Assembly: GCA_013339765.2 (NCBI GenBank)
Contig: JABSTR010001229.1
Location: forward strand, 806,001 to 870,000
Source: Haemaphysalis longicornis
Lineage: Eukaryota > Arthropoda > Arachnida > Ixodida > Ixodidae
DNA: 64,000 nucleotides
Direction: 5' to 3'
Part shown: piece after piece, positions 45,813 to 57,592 of the stretch
How the letters are laid out: each line of letters begins with the position of its first letter
Position numbering within the stretch: position 1 is the first letter of the stretch
The notes under the pieces: model-generated
Database searches by the model: none
The model's input: only the letters and a program-made list of their open reading frames with translations
Told to the model about the DNA's origin: nothing
Program-made: the position numbers and the translations under genes

Positions 45813-46389
45813 TGTGCAACTGTGCTGATTGTGGGGTTTTTAAAGGCCAACTGCACTCAAATTTCACCTCGGCCAAATTTACTGCAAATATACAGTACAT
45901 AAAGCCAAACCAGCGGGGACGTTACTGGTAGCCCCGTGAAACGCGTTGTTAATAAGTTATAAATGTTAAGAATAGCTCCATCACAGGCAACGCTGCACCT
46001 GATGGCGAAACACGCAAACAGCCATGAAGCGGAAGTGACAATGCGGCCGGCCGGGTGCTTTTTCCTTCGGCCAGCCAGGAGAACCGGTCGAGCGCCGGCG
46101 GGCGCTTTTCTCCTAGGCCTGCTGGGAGGGGGAAGCGTTGCACGCAGGTTTCCTCCAGCAGGCCGGCCGCTTGCAGCAGCTCGGTTGTCGGCTGGGCCGG
46201 CTGCGACGCCACTTCAGCTTGGCCATAATTACCGCGCTCTTCTCAGTTTCTGTTTCAAAATCACCGATTTTTGATGGCCGTTCGCGCCGTACATACGCGT
46301 ATTTCAGCTGTGATATTTTGTATCCTGGCGTCTTTTTTAGGCAGACTATACGAAAATCAGGTTTTCAAGAGGTCGAAATTTCGAGGCAT

Positions 46390-46575
46390 TTAACGCTCCG
46401 AAGCTACACCTGGGCTATGACGCGCACCGTAGCGGGCGGCTCCGGATTACTTTTGACCACCTGGGGATTATTAACGCGCGCCGAAGTCTCAACACACGGG
46501 CGTTTTCGCTTTTCGCCTCCACTTGAAAAGCAGGCACCGCGGACCGAACCCGCGACTTTGGGCTGAGCAACACGA
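46390..46575 (-). mobile_element. Ruka-like SINE, diverged and truncated
   Basis: GCGGGCGGCTCCGGATTACT, CACGGGCGTTTTCGC and a reversed B box (CGAACCCGCGAC) match the other copies. The A-box end is missing. Confidence 0.75.
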
Positions 46576-46579
46576 CACC

Positions 46580-47098
46580 TAGAATTACAACTATATCGAA
46601 TAACTGTAATAATTTTCTATTGCTGTCCTCTGTGTAAAAAAACCACTGTGAAGTCTGTGTCAAATGTTCTTGCACTTGTAGCCTGTAATAGAGAACTGGT
46701 GCTAGCGATCCAACTATTTAGACGCATATAAGATGTGAATGTAAGGCACCGATATTTTTCTAAACTTTTTTTTACGTATCAATATTTGACATATCATTAG
46801 TTATTGTTCTTATTTTAACTGGCATACCTCCGCGAAAGGCTGAAATTCTCTGTCACTATTATGCACGCGCTGTCAGTGACAGGGCATGCTCATTGTCTCT
46901 CCTTCTTTCTTTGTTATGGATTTTGACCGTGATCGCGCCAGGGAAATGCACAAAAAATAAAACAACAGTGTACGATGAAATGAGCGAGCAGATACGTCGT
47001 TAGTGCTTGTATGTTTGCTCTATACATTTTCGAAGTGTAAGCGTTTAGTAACCGTTGCATTGAGAATTGGTGAACGTGTACCTTCCATGTGTCTGTTC
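46580..47098. other. A+T-rich intergenic DNA, nothing recognised
   Basis: No credible ORF, RNA or repeat ends between the SINE and the long-TIR transposon. Confidence 0.4.
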
Positions 47099-47234
47099 AG
47101 GGTCATTCCACGCCAAACGTCTCAGAGAGTTCACTCGACCATCTCCGATTACACTACAGTAATTCATGGTTGATCACTTCCTCACACTATTAATTCTCCG
47201 AGCCGATTTTTGGCGCGGAAAATTATTTCTGATT

Positions 47235-47467
47235 GTTTGTAGGGTTTAACGCACCGACGCAACGCCGGCGATGAGGCACGCCGTAGTGAAGGGCTCCGGA
47301 TTAATTTTGACCGCCTGGGGATCTTTAACGTGCGCCGAAATCTCGCACACACGGGCGTTTTTGCTTTTCGCCTCCATCAGAAAAGCGGCCGCCGCGGCCG
47401 GGAATCGAACCCGCGCCCTCGTGCTCAGCAGCGCAACGCCTTAGCCACTGAGCCACCGCGGCGGGTC
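47235..47467 (-). mobile_element. Ruka-like SINE, complete, inside the left arm
   Basis: The full head (A box in AGTGGCTAAGGCG, B box in GGTTCGATTCCCG on the minus strand) and the body are present. The right arm of the host transposon shows the uninterrupted site; TCTG borders both sides of the insert. Confidence 0.9.
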
Positions 47468-47843
47468 TGTCTTTTACAGCCATTTGAAAGCGGCGGTGGT
47501 GACGAAAACCTACGTTGCGAAAAAAAATTGCCGAAAATAAAATAGTACACGGAGCGCAGTGAAATAATCCCAGATGATATAAAAAGAAGCGCGCTTCCTT
47601 GCTACAATGCATTTGCAGTTTCTAGTGTATTTCAAAATGGGCTTTGCAGGGAATCAAAGTGACGTTTCTGAGCAATTTTTACATTTACAGCTATTGAAAC
47701 TTTTGTAGAGACAATGCAACTGCATACTTTGTTTATATTGTTGACGATAAGTGCGGAAGAAAAATATGGGAACCGGGAAGCGGGTAGTTTCAGCGCGATA
47801 AAGACGTAAACTTTGAAAAATTTGCGAAATTGTTTATGTTCAG

Positions 47844-48067
47844 AATGAATGAATGAAACAAATCTTTATTAAAACAACAGGTGCAGTTGTTAGGGCACCC
47901 GCCCGGTGGAGGGGATCCCTAGTCCGGGATCCCCTGGCTGCGGCTGGCTGCGCGGGCCCTTTGCACCAGGTCAAGCTGGAACGTAGGGTCCTTGCTGGTC
48001 AACCGCGCCGTCCACTGTTGTATAGAGGGGTTGGGGATTGGGTGCAGGTCCGATGTCTTTTGGCACC
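47844..48067 (-). mobile_element. 5'-truncated LINE 3' end inside the left arm
   Basis: On the minus strand the end of an ORF2 (SKDPTFQLDLVQRARAASRS) is followed by AATAAAGATTTG and the tail (TTCA)n. The right arm of the transposon lacks this insert, which fixes its limits to within a few bases. Confidence 0.8.
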
Positions 48068-48519
48068 GTTCATCGCGCTGTGTGGCGGTCCATGTAAATA
48101 TACAGGCTTAGGCTCATTTGAAAGGGTGTACAAAGGGGACTGATTTCAGAAAGTTTAATCGGAGTACTTTTTGTTTTAAGCGAGAAAATAATTTTGATAT
48201 TGAACGCCCACCACGGCCCAATGACGGTGGGCCGCAAGTCCGCTTCACTGCAACGACGCTTCCTGCGCGGCAGCGGAGAGGTGGGGCGTCAGGGCAGGCT
48301 CCGCGCGTTTTGAGTTCTCACGCGGCTAGCTGCTCTAAAGGAGGGCGGCTGGCTGGTACTGGATTTCGGGAGGGCGTCGGCGGCAGATGATTAGTTGCTG
48401 GTGCCCTTAAATAAATTCCGCAACGCTGCGTTCGTGGAAGTCATACAGATGTAGCAGGAGATCGGCTGCTGGTTAGGTCTTGATGCATTTAAGAGTCTGC
48501 ACTTTTCATCGTGGTCGCC

Positions 48520-50210
48520 GACGTGGCTTCGTTCCTCACTTGGAAAGTCTCAGTGGCGGAGTAAGACATAAGCCCAGCATTGACAGTTGTTAGCGGTTAT
48601 GGTACCAAGTGGTGAAAGGTGCGCGAACCTTTCAAAGATATCGCCACGTCAAACATTCTTGAGAGTTTTTTTTTTTTTTTTAGATGCGACTGCATCTCAT
48701 TCACTCGCCTTCTCCCTGCATCCGGCGTCGGCGTTGTTGTCGGCGTCCGCCCCTCCCCCATTCTCCTCGCCGCGTGAGCTGCGCTCTCCGCCGCTCACCC
48801 CCTCTCCTCTCCGATAGCGAACACTCTCTCGCGAGGGGCATTGGATTGGATTCGAATGGATTGGATTGGCTTGGATTGGATTCGATTTGGATTGGATTGG
48901 ATTAAGTGGATTGTGTTGGATTGTGTTGCGAAATAGCCGCGGCAGACGCACTGGCGCCGGCGCGTCCCCTCACCGTTATGCGCGCTATAAAACGCGGTGC
49001 CTGCGCCGCTCCGCTCCATCGTTCCAGCGCCGTTCCTCCGCTGTCCAACGCTGCAACGTGAACGCCCTTATGCGTCGCATCTACACAGGGGTTCCCGCGA
49101 GGGGAGGTGGGAGTTTTTCCTCAACAATTTCTTCTGTCCCCCAGGGCAGGGATATACCTTTAGTGTTGCTTTCCACCCATGCAAAAACCTGATGGGGTGT
49201 AAATATTTGTGCCTGGTGAGGTCTCTGAAGACTGGCGCCCTCTGGCTGACAGCGGCTTGACGGTGCCGCCAACCCCGTCGAAAGCGCTCTTTTCATGTGA
49301 CGTTGCAAAAAAATTCCACTCAGGCAATAAATTGACTCATTTTTATCGCAGCACAAATTAGGCAATTTTTCTTGTTCTTGTACTGTGGTGATGCCCCATC
49401 GAAAAAACAGTGAATTTTTCGGACAGCAGGGAATTCCGGTTCACGAAGTTTTAATGCCTTAGCTTGAAATGTAGCCATGGCCGCTGTCATGTGATCAAGA
49501 GTCACAGACCTAAATGACGGCAAGCGATTTCGCACAGTGGTCCCGAGAATTCTGAACAATGGCATGCCATCAATGGGTGTATCGTGGCTTGCGTATATAC
49601 CCAGTGGTAAGATTGTGGAGCGCCTTGTCGAGGAAGCGGCAATTCTCGGCGAGGTCTAAAACAACAATCTTTCCCGCATTTTTCGTCTATAGTTTTTATC
49701 TCTCGCAGGGACTTTGCCTGCTGTTTGCTTATTAAATGGTGCAACTTTTACAGTGCCTAAAACTGTTCCCAAAATGGAAGAACTTAAAACTATTTTCTCG
49801 AGTATGCAGCGAACACCTGCGATCCAGTTTTCAACATGGAAATCCTCAACTTTGTCCATATGCAATCCAAAATGGTCAGCAGGACATCTTTGCCGGGACA
49901 CGCCGGATAGCGGCTGTGCATGCAGTCTTCATCGACGATGGTGCATACAATTGCTGACAACAGTTCTTCTGTAGTTTGCCTGAAGCCTGCGGCATGAAGC
50001 ATAGGTTTGAAGTTTTGGTGCTCTATGGCCACGCAAACTGTGTGTGTGCCACTTCGGCCGGACAACGCTGTGTGGCGGGCGCGGAACTGTGAACGAAAAG
50101 AGTCCGCACTTTACAAAGCAAGTCGTCTTCCACTTCTCGTACAGTTCTCTCAGGTTAAGTAAGAGCAGTGGCTTTTGGTGACCTCGTATTACGTCTTTTC
50201 TCCCGAGCAC
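48520..50210 (-). pseudogene. Transposase remnant of the long-TIR transposon
   Basis: Pieces in several frames read, in order, RSGTHTVCVAIEHQNFK, CMHSRYPACPGK, VVLDLAENCRF, KIHCFFDGASPQYKNKKNC, QIFTPHQVFAWVESNTKGIS and KGSRTFHHLVP. I recall this order and the F-S-D-G-A-x-x-Q-Y-K-N motif from a family of arthropod transposon proteins with DDE-like features; I cannot name the superfamily. The family B element at 48682-49113 splits it. Many stops and frameshifts make it inactive. Confidence 0.6.
48682..49113 (-). mobile_element. Hairpin-ended element, family B, copy 2
   Basis: On the minus strand it begins CCACCTCCCCTCGCGGGAAC and GTAGATGCGACGCATA and ends AGATGCAGTCGCATCT followed by A18. The core is a GGATT-rich minisatellite (about 48840-48905), similar to copy 1 at 27.6 kb. 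It splits the transposase remnant. Confidence 0.85.
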
Positions 50211-50875
50211 ACAGCACGAAACGGGGTCATCCTCATGAAATCTTCTTATTTGCTTCTTCGCTGATGGGGAGTCTTGCTTTTATGTTAGGTGCGCCAAGAA
50301 CCCCCGTCCTTGCTTCTAATCCGCATAGCTTCACCCGCCTATTGCTCTGAGCGTGCAGCAAAGTCGTAGATCGTTTGCAAAAAAGTATTTCCCAAGCAAG
50401 TTATCCTAGCTCGTAATTCAAAGAACTATGTGAAAGAACTACAAAAGATTAACAACACTATTCATTTCCGGCACCGCGGAAGGCATGACAATGCATGTGA
50501 AGTCACATTTACCAACCGGCAGAATCGCAAGAAACCAACGAAACATGCGGTTGATCGACCTGCGCTGGCGCCGCACCTCTCCTCTGCCGCGCAGGAAGCG
50601 TCGTTGCAGTGAAGCGGACTTGCGGCCCGCCGTCTGGGGCCGTGGTGGGTGCTCAATATCAAAATTATTTTCTCGTTTAAAGCAAAAAGTACTCCGATTA
50701 AACTTTCTGAAATAAATACCCTTTTTACACCCTTTTAAATGAGGACCGCCACACAGCGCGATGAACGTCTGAACATAAACAATTTCGCAAATTTTTCAAA
50801 GTTCATGTCTTTATTGCGCTGAAACTACCCGCTTCCCGGCTCCCATATTTTTCTTCCGCACTTATCGTCAACAAT

Positions 50876-51029
50876 GGGCCTCCTCGATTATCAGTCTCGG
50901 ATCGTCCGCGGACTGCCCGAGACGCGATCCGGCACTCGATTTTTCCATGTATTCCTATGGGGCTTCCAGTCCGAACGCAGTCCTCGGGCTGCCCGCGGAC
51001 CGTCCAGGACTGGTAAATCGAGGATGCCC
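50876..51029. mobile_element. MITE of 154 bp in the right arm, TSD AAT
   Basis: The ends GGGCCTCCTCGATTATCAGTC-like and its inverse frame the element (20-bp imperfect TIR). AAT occurs on both sides (50873-50875, 51030-51032). The left arm keeps the empty site CAATATAAACAAAG, which proves the insertion. Confidence 0.85.
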
Positions 51030-51435
51030 AATATAAACAAAGTACGCAGATGCATTGCCTCTACAAAAGTTTCAATAGCTGTAAACGTAAAAATTGCTCA
51101 GAAACGTCACTTTGCTTCCCCGCAAAGCCCATTTTGAAATACACTAGAAACTGTAAATGCATTGTAGCAAGGAAGCGCGTTTCTTTTTCTATCATCTGGG
51201 ATTATTTCACTGCTCTCCGTGTATTACTTTATTTTTGACAATTTTTTTTTCGCAACGTAGGTTTTCGTCACCGCCGCGGCTTTCAAATGGCTGTAAACGA
51301 CAGAAAAAATTTTCCGCGCCAAAAATCGGCTCGGAGAATTAATAGTGTGAGGAAGTGATCAACCTAGAATTACTCTATAGTGTAATCGGAGATGGTCGAG
51401 CGAACTCTCTCAGACGTTTGGCGTGGAATGACCCT

Positions 51436-52185
51436 AATTCATTGTAAATGTATTATGCGTAAATGAAAAAATTAAAAGCTTCTGCATGGTTACAGAGGAA
51501 TTCTTTGTTCCTGTGTACTGCTTTCAAAATGAACGCTTCTGGCGTTTCTGCGTATCCAATCGAGGAGTTTCGTAGTATAAGGCATTTCAAAATACATTTT
51601 GCTCACTAAAATGGCCAGAAAAATGCAGCTCCTTCGCACAATTTTGTTACGCCTACACGGCCGGTCAAAAAGAACGACTCGCTTTACTGGTGGTTCAGTC
51701 ATGCAATCTTTTTTGCTTAAATGTGACCAGTAAAGCACTTATTCGAAGAAATTTCTGATGCGTCAAACCGCTGAAGCTTACGGGTCATTGATTTGCGGAG
51801 TGTCTTATTTGGGGACACCCGGTAGTTAGCTGCAAGAATATAAAAAGGCCCCCTCCGCCTCCTCCCCCTCCCCCCTCCTTCCCGCTTGAGCCGCACTCCA
51901 GGTCTGCCCCCCCCCCCCCCCCCTCCCCTCCCGGAAAAATAGAGTCTACTCCACTGTCACCACGACGGGGCGTGCACATGGAACGAACTTCAATGCGCAG
52001 GCAGAACGGGCCTGCTGAAATCACGTATCCTTTTTTTTGTCTCCGCCCTTTTCGCCGTAGAATCATTTTCCTCCTTTCCACACTCTAGCTGCAGTTGCAC
52101 AGTTACCTTACTCCAAATTCAAGCCAGCCTTCGTTGACGTATTTCCGCGGACGCTTGATGAGCACGGCTGAAAATCGCAGAATGA
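51436..52185. other. Intergenic DNA, nothing recognised
   Basis: It includes a C-run of about 16 at 51907-51922 and pyrimidine-rich DNA. No gene or repeat partner seen. Confidence 0.4.
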
Positions 52186-52189
52186 GCAT

Positions 52190-52428
52190 ATAGTTTTAGC
52201 TAGCGGCTAGCGGAGGCTCACCGGCGGGTTACCGGAACCCGACTGCGCATGCGCGCGCGGGGAGGGCGCCGAGGTCGCCCCTCAGAGGAACTAATGCGCG
52301 GGCATGGCGAGGGCCGGCCCGCTGGAACTAATCCACCCTATCGGAGCGAATGTGCACCTGCCCAGTGGGGCCCCGCTACCTGCCGCCGTAGCGTTAGCGG
52401 GCGCTACCCGCTTTGCTAAAACTCTCTA
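52190..52428. mobile_element. Foldback element F, copy 2 (diverged)
   Basis: The ends TAGTTTTAGC and GCTAAAACTCTCTA with inner GCGGGTAGCG-type arms match the plan of copy 1 at 36366-36541; both contain GGAACCCGACTGCGCATGCG-like centres. Confidence 0.65.
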
Positions 52429-52649
52429 TCGGTAGTCGCCATTCGATGATAGGCAGTGTCAGTGGCCTCATACTTCCTTCCTTCTCCATCCCGGAAATTT
52501 CGCACCCACCCCTCCCGTACCCCGGGGCCACACTACACTCCGTTCCGGCTTCGTTGTCCCGCTGCAGGATGTCAGCAGTGACAAAATTGGAGAGAGTGAT
52601 GAGTGTAATATCCATCCCATGGCCGCACTACTACAATTGCACATTCACG

Positions 52650-53400
52650 TTTATTAAAGACGATAGCCTTTCTTGCGCTACTAAACGCAGAAATTTTGGT
52701 CTGTCGGTATGTCTGTCTGTCTGTCTGTCTGTCTGTAACTCGATTCAGAAACTCGGCCAAAGTGAAACGAATGCTGCGCAATAGTCTTATATACTCACGG
52801 CAAATCTAAACGTCTAAGTCCGGTTTATATGTTCATACTTGTCAACATTGTTGAACAAGAACAAGATATTACGCAAATATAATGCAGCAAATCAATACAT
52901 AAGTGATATTTGCAGTGTTCCTTTGTTAAAAAATCTATGAATAATTGGTTTTTACGATAGCAAATGAAATACTACATCAACGCCAGAAAACCGTCTCCTG
53001 CTGTTGCCAGCGCTACCTCCTGGCGGCATTTAAAAAATCAAACGGCAATAGCAACGAACAGTCCACTAGGTGGGGTCCACGTTCCGCTTGGAACGCTCGT
53101 GGAGTAGGGCAACGTGGTTCTATAAACGTTGTAGTAGGGTGCTTCAATTCACGCGTGTCTCCACCGTACGGCAGAGCTGGCATCCAGACACCCGACTTGG
53201 AGCAGTGAAACGCGGTAAATTTAAATTGACTTGAGCAAACCTCTAGAGATGGTATCTTGGGAGGAACGAGACGGGAGAGGAACAACACGAGAGGTGAGCG
53301 GGAAAGAGAAGTAATGCCTTTACTTGGCAGGGGGGCCAGTCGACTATCGTCTTTCGGCGACATTTGCAACGAAAGGAGCAGATACGCGGCTATTTTTTAT
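52650..53400 (-). mobile_element. Hairpin-ended element, family A, copy 3
   Basis: Same layout as copy 2 but without the nested insert: palindromes at 52656-52671 and near 53339-53354 (one stem partly decayed), (TCTG)n core at 52706-52735, and the outer end GCAGATACGCGGCTATTTTTT. It serves as the empty-site reference for the family B insertion. Confidence 0.85.
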
Positions 53401-53519
53401 GTTAGCTTTTATCGGTGGCTGCAAATCACACTATAGCCCCACTGACGTCATACACACTTAACTCTTTTTACAGCCTTATTGACTATTAGGGTGTAATTAT
53501 CTTGTACCACGACGTGCAC

Positions 53520-53720
53520 CTTTTAAAGGGATCATTCAGACAAAACACGTTGGTTCATTCGAAAGATCAATTGTCTCGTTAGAATCACACTGACGCCAAT
53601 TTTAACGTAAACTTCGCTCATATAAGCTATATAATTTGGAAAAGAAAAAGAGAAAAAGGGAATGCCATGTGACTCACCAGCTCATTTACCGCACTAGAAC
53701 CTATATATTAATACGCACAG
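53520..53720 (-). repeat. Dispersed repeat D, copy 2
   Basis: The reverse complement matches 29680-29800, including GTTCTAGTGCG and AAATTATATAGCTTATATGA-like segments. Type unknown. Confidence 0.55.
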
Positions 53721-54062
53721 CGAATTCCCAATCGCCCACTCTGGATGCCCAAGGTGTAGCGCGCTCCCTGCACGGCTATGTAATGGCATCTAGCATTTGA
53801 GGTTGTTGTTGTTGTAATCCTCAATTTGAAAGGGAAGGCCATGTGGCCAAAGTACGAGAAGAGGGAGAAGAGGCAGGGAGGAGTAGCCGAGTAGCCCAAA
53901 TGGTGTGTCCTTGAACGCCGTAGATGAGGTCACTGCCGTCAGCAGAGCCAGGCTAGACTTGGGATCATATGAGTCAAGTGAACTATTACGACGGGGTAGG
54001 CCCCGCTTTACAGTAATCTTGAGGGCTGTGAGAAAATTAGGGTCTTCGAAGGGGGGGGGGGG

Positions 54063-57000
54063 TCACCTTGAGATGCGCCAGGTGGCAAAGCGTTGATGCG
54101 AAGAAAAGCCGGCGCAGCGCCAATTTAAGTGGTTGAGGGTGGAGAACACTGACGTTTGACAGCAGGGACAGTTAAGAGGTGGAGATCTTGCCGGGTTCAT
54201 CCATTTTCTCATGATGTGGGGTGTGAGGGCTGCGTTAGCAATAGTTTTGTTCTGAAGATTTCCGCAGAGCGAGGCATCAGAGGAGCCAGAAACAAGTAGC
54301 CAGCGGGAGTAACGGACGCAAGGCGTATACCTTCCGAGCATGGCGTGCGTGGTCAAGTTGAAGGCGAGGGTCAGGAGAGGGTTGCGACGCGTCGTCGTCC
54401 AGGAGAGGGGCGCGAGACGCTGCATCGTGTGCATACTGGTTGCCCCCATCCGAGTCCGTGTGACCTGGCACCCATGCATGCCAAACGGGCAGTGGTCCCC
54501 TTGCGAGCCAGAATGGCGATCATGCGCTGTATTTCGTGTACAGTGGGGTGATCATTGAATGGCTTGTGGAGTTCTTGAAGTGCCTGATGGGAATCCGTGA
54601 GGATCCGAAAACGTGGAGGGGGCGGCGTTGCAATACGGTAGGTCAGGTGATCCATAGCGCTGAGGATGCTCTGAAGTTCTGCTTCCAAGGGAGACGACTG
54701 GTGTCCTTGCCGAATGACAAAGCCGTCCAGGTCCGGCCGAGCTGGGCAGCGCCAGGCCAGAGCGATACGGGAAGGCGAAAGGCTGGCGTCCGTGTAAATG
54801 TCCACTTCATCTGGCAATTTTGTCGCAAGGACGCGCTGAAGGGCTTTCTCACGGGCAGGTGGTCACGTAAGGGGGATACCGGTTCGTTGATGGGCCACAG
54901 TGACAGGCGGAAGTAAGCAAGGGGGAGGCGGGGGTGAGGCCGACGTAAGTGTCGGAAGAATACGCAAGTCCCAGGAGGAGAGTGCAGCCTTCTGTGCCGT
55001 TAATGTTCGCCGAAGGTCATGTTGTCCGAGGGTTTCCGCGAGGAGCTCTTCCCATGGGAGGCATAGGAGCAGCCCGTTCAGGAGCATCGATGCGGGTATG
55101 ACTGGGAAGCCCAGTGATGGTGCAGAACATGGCCCGATAAAGGACCGGTAAGTGCTTCTTATGAGTCGAGGATAGGCTGTAGGCCGGAGCGCCATAAGTG
55201 AGACGACCGACCACTGCCGCCAGACAGAGCGTGAGGCACGAGGATTGGTGAGCACCTCCAAATTTGTTTGAGAGGCGAGAGATTAGGTGGAGCACTGGCT
55301 TCCAATTTTTCCGCAGTTGAATTATCCACTGTCCAGCGCTGTTGTGGCTGGCGAGGGGGATGCCGAGCATGCGAATATGACCACAGTGGGAGGAAATAAA
55401 ATGGGTGTGTCGCCGATGTAGATGGTATGGTGCATACTAGTGGGTAGTTGGTGCTGACCGTGTACCAGGAGAAATTCGGTCTTCTCGGGTGCTAATTCAA
55501 GGCCGAGAGTTGGAAGAGTAGCGGAAAGGCTGTTCACCGCCGCCTGCAATTTTGTAGCCATGTCCTCCGTGGAGTCGTAGTTGGCGGCCTCAACCCATAC
55601 TGTGAGGTCGTCAGCATAGATTGCGAAACGAGCCGCAGTGTCCCGTTCTAGGTTGTGGGCGACGCGTGCCATGGCCAAATTGAAAAATGCGGGTTTAAGG
55701 ACAGAACCCCGTGGAGCGCCCCCATCTAGATAAAAGGTCCTGGGGCTCCACCATCCTGAATGCGTGCTGTGGAGCCGAATTGGTCGATTTTCTAGAAAAT
55801 TGCTAATCCAGTTTTGGGTCCTTTGGCTTGGAAAGGCAATAGCAAGCTCTTCAAGGATCGCTGCCTGACTAACGTTGTCAAAGGCTTTTCGCACGTCGAA
55901 AGTGAGGACATAATCTGGATTACCAGTTCGTGACGTACGGTTCAGAACGCGTCGTAGTAGCCAAAGGCAATCGTGAGTACTGAGGTGAGGACGGAAGCCA
56001 GTCTGGGACGGATGGAACCACGGGCGTACATATTCCGAATAATACTGAACGCGGTTGTTGATCAGGCGTTCAATAAGTTTACAGATCGTGGGTGTAAGAG
56101 AAATAGGTAAGAGGTCAGTCAGCACAGAAGGGTCTTTGTTCGGCTTCGGTATTTGGTGAAATCCGTCCGGAACGTCACCAGAGGCCCAGTAAGTGTTAAT
56201 CATGTTTAGCAGTACTAAGTGTAAATACTCGTACAAGTTACGCAGGTGCTGCCATGCCACGTCATGACCAGGGGAAGAGCGAGGTTTGCACTGGTGAAAA
56301 GCTGCCGTAAACTCGCCCATAGTGAATGGGACGTCGAGAGCCGTATCCACGTCCGTAACTGTGATGACCGGCAGCGGAGCGTGGGGGCTGCGAGAGGCAT
56401 GAGGGAAAAAGGTCGTTATTACCCGATGTTCTACGTCCGCTGGTCGGTCACGGAGAAGTGAGGGAAGCGAATAGAGTAGGTTTTCCCTTGCGCTTGCCCG
56501 ACAAGCTCCCAAACGTGCTCCACAGCTTGGAAAGTCCTATTTCCTTACCGAGCTTAGCACAGAGACTATGCCAATGCTCGTTGGAAAGGGAGCGCTGGTA
56601 TTGTCGGATGACTTGGTACTGGCGGCGAAGCCAGATCAGGTCTCGGTGACGTTTGCCGTTGCTTAGATAGCGAGTGGTGAGGGTTTGCACGCGCTTCCAG
56701 AGGTTGGTAAAATGAGCGTCCAGTGCAGGCGTTGAAGAGTCGCATAAGATTTCCTCTGTATAGCGTGGGCTTTCGCAGAGTGTATGACAGCAGGGAACTG
56801 CGGTAGGGTTGCATTTTGAGGGATACATACGGCGGTTCGAAAAGTTTGCCAATCAAATGCGAAAGAAATTGGCGAGTGCGGAAGCGCTTGCCTCGGAGAG
56901 TGAGAAAAATAGGATAATGATCACTACTCCAAGTGGTGGTATAAGGGCTCCACGTGCGAATAACTCCTGTAGTGGCAATGGTTAGACGAAGTGTTTTTCT

Positions 57001-57592
57001 TCCCGGGATGAAGACCCACGCGGGTGGCTAACGTACGGTCATTAAGAAGAGAAAGACCACAATCGGCAATGGCAGCCGCAAGGCACGAGCCTCGACCATC
57101 CGTAGAGTCATATCCCCACGTAGTACTTTTCGCATTAAAGTCCCCGCCGATGATAATTGGAATTGTGGGGATAGTGCAAGGCAAGGTGGTGAAACCAATT
57201 ATAGTTAATAGATTTCTGAGAGCCGGTGACTGGGCAGTAATACACAAAGGCTGGAGTAGTGGTTTCGCACCAGGTAGGCACACCTCCACTATAACCACCT
57301 CGTGATCCTTGGAGCATTGGCCCGGGACGGACACCTTGCAGCAACCAAGGTCTGATCGCACTAAAACAGCCGCTTGTTCCACAACTGATGGTTGGGCGGG
57401 AGATGAGACTTTGCCTTGGTTGGTTACTGACGGTTCCGAATAAGTTGTGAAGCCTCTAATTTTCGGCATGGATCTCGTTTCTTGAAGGAGAATAAGAACG
57501 GGTAAAATTTGCGCTACTCGACTTGAAAAAATGGGAGCCGATTGATTAAAACTGCGACAGTTCCATTGCAAAACGCTGAGAGACCGCTTCAT
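54063..57592 (-). pseudogene. LINE-d ORF2: endonuclease, RT, RNase H
   Basis: The start Met at 57592 gives VLQWNCRSF, LLQETRS, IIGGDFNAKSTTWGY and, in a shifted frame near 56910, SSDHYPIFL. RT from 56512 has the motifs LPISLTPTICK, FDVRKAFDN, GGAPRGSVL and YADD at 55607-55618. RNase H shows IYTDAS, LEAELQSI, LTDSHQAL and a final GHTDSDGGNQYAHDAASRA. The tail finger reads CPCCQTSVFSTLNHLNWRC. At least four frameshifts are needed to read through. Confidence 0.85.

Larger units (their letters stand above)
47099..51435 (-). mobile_element. 4.3-kb DNA transposon with inverted arms of roughly 0.9 kb
   Basis: The left arm starts AGGGTCATTCCACGCCAAACG and the right arm ends with its complement (to 51435). 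The arms (47099 to about 48297; about 50550 to 51435) align over most of their length once later insertions are removed. Between them, on the minus strand, lies a ruined transposase. Four younger elements sit inside: a SINE, a LINE tail, a family B element and a MITE. Superfamily and target duplication are not resolved. Confidence 0.8.
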
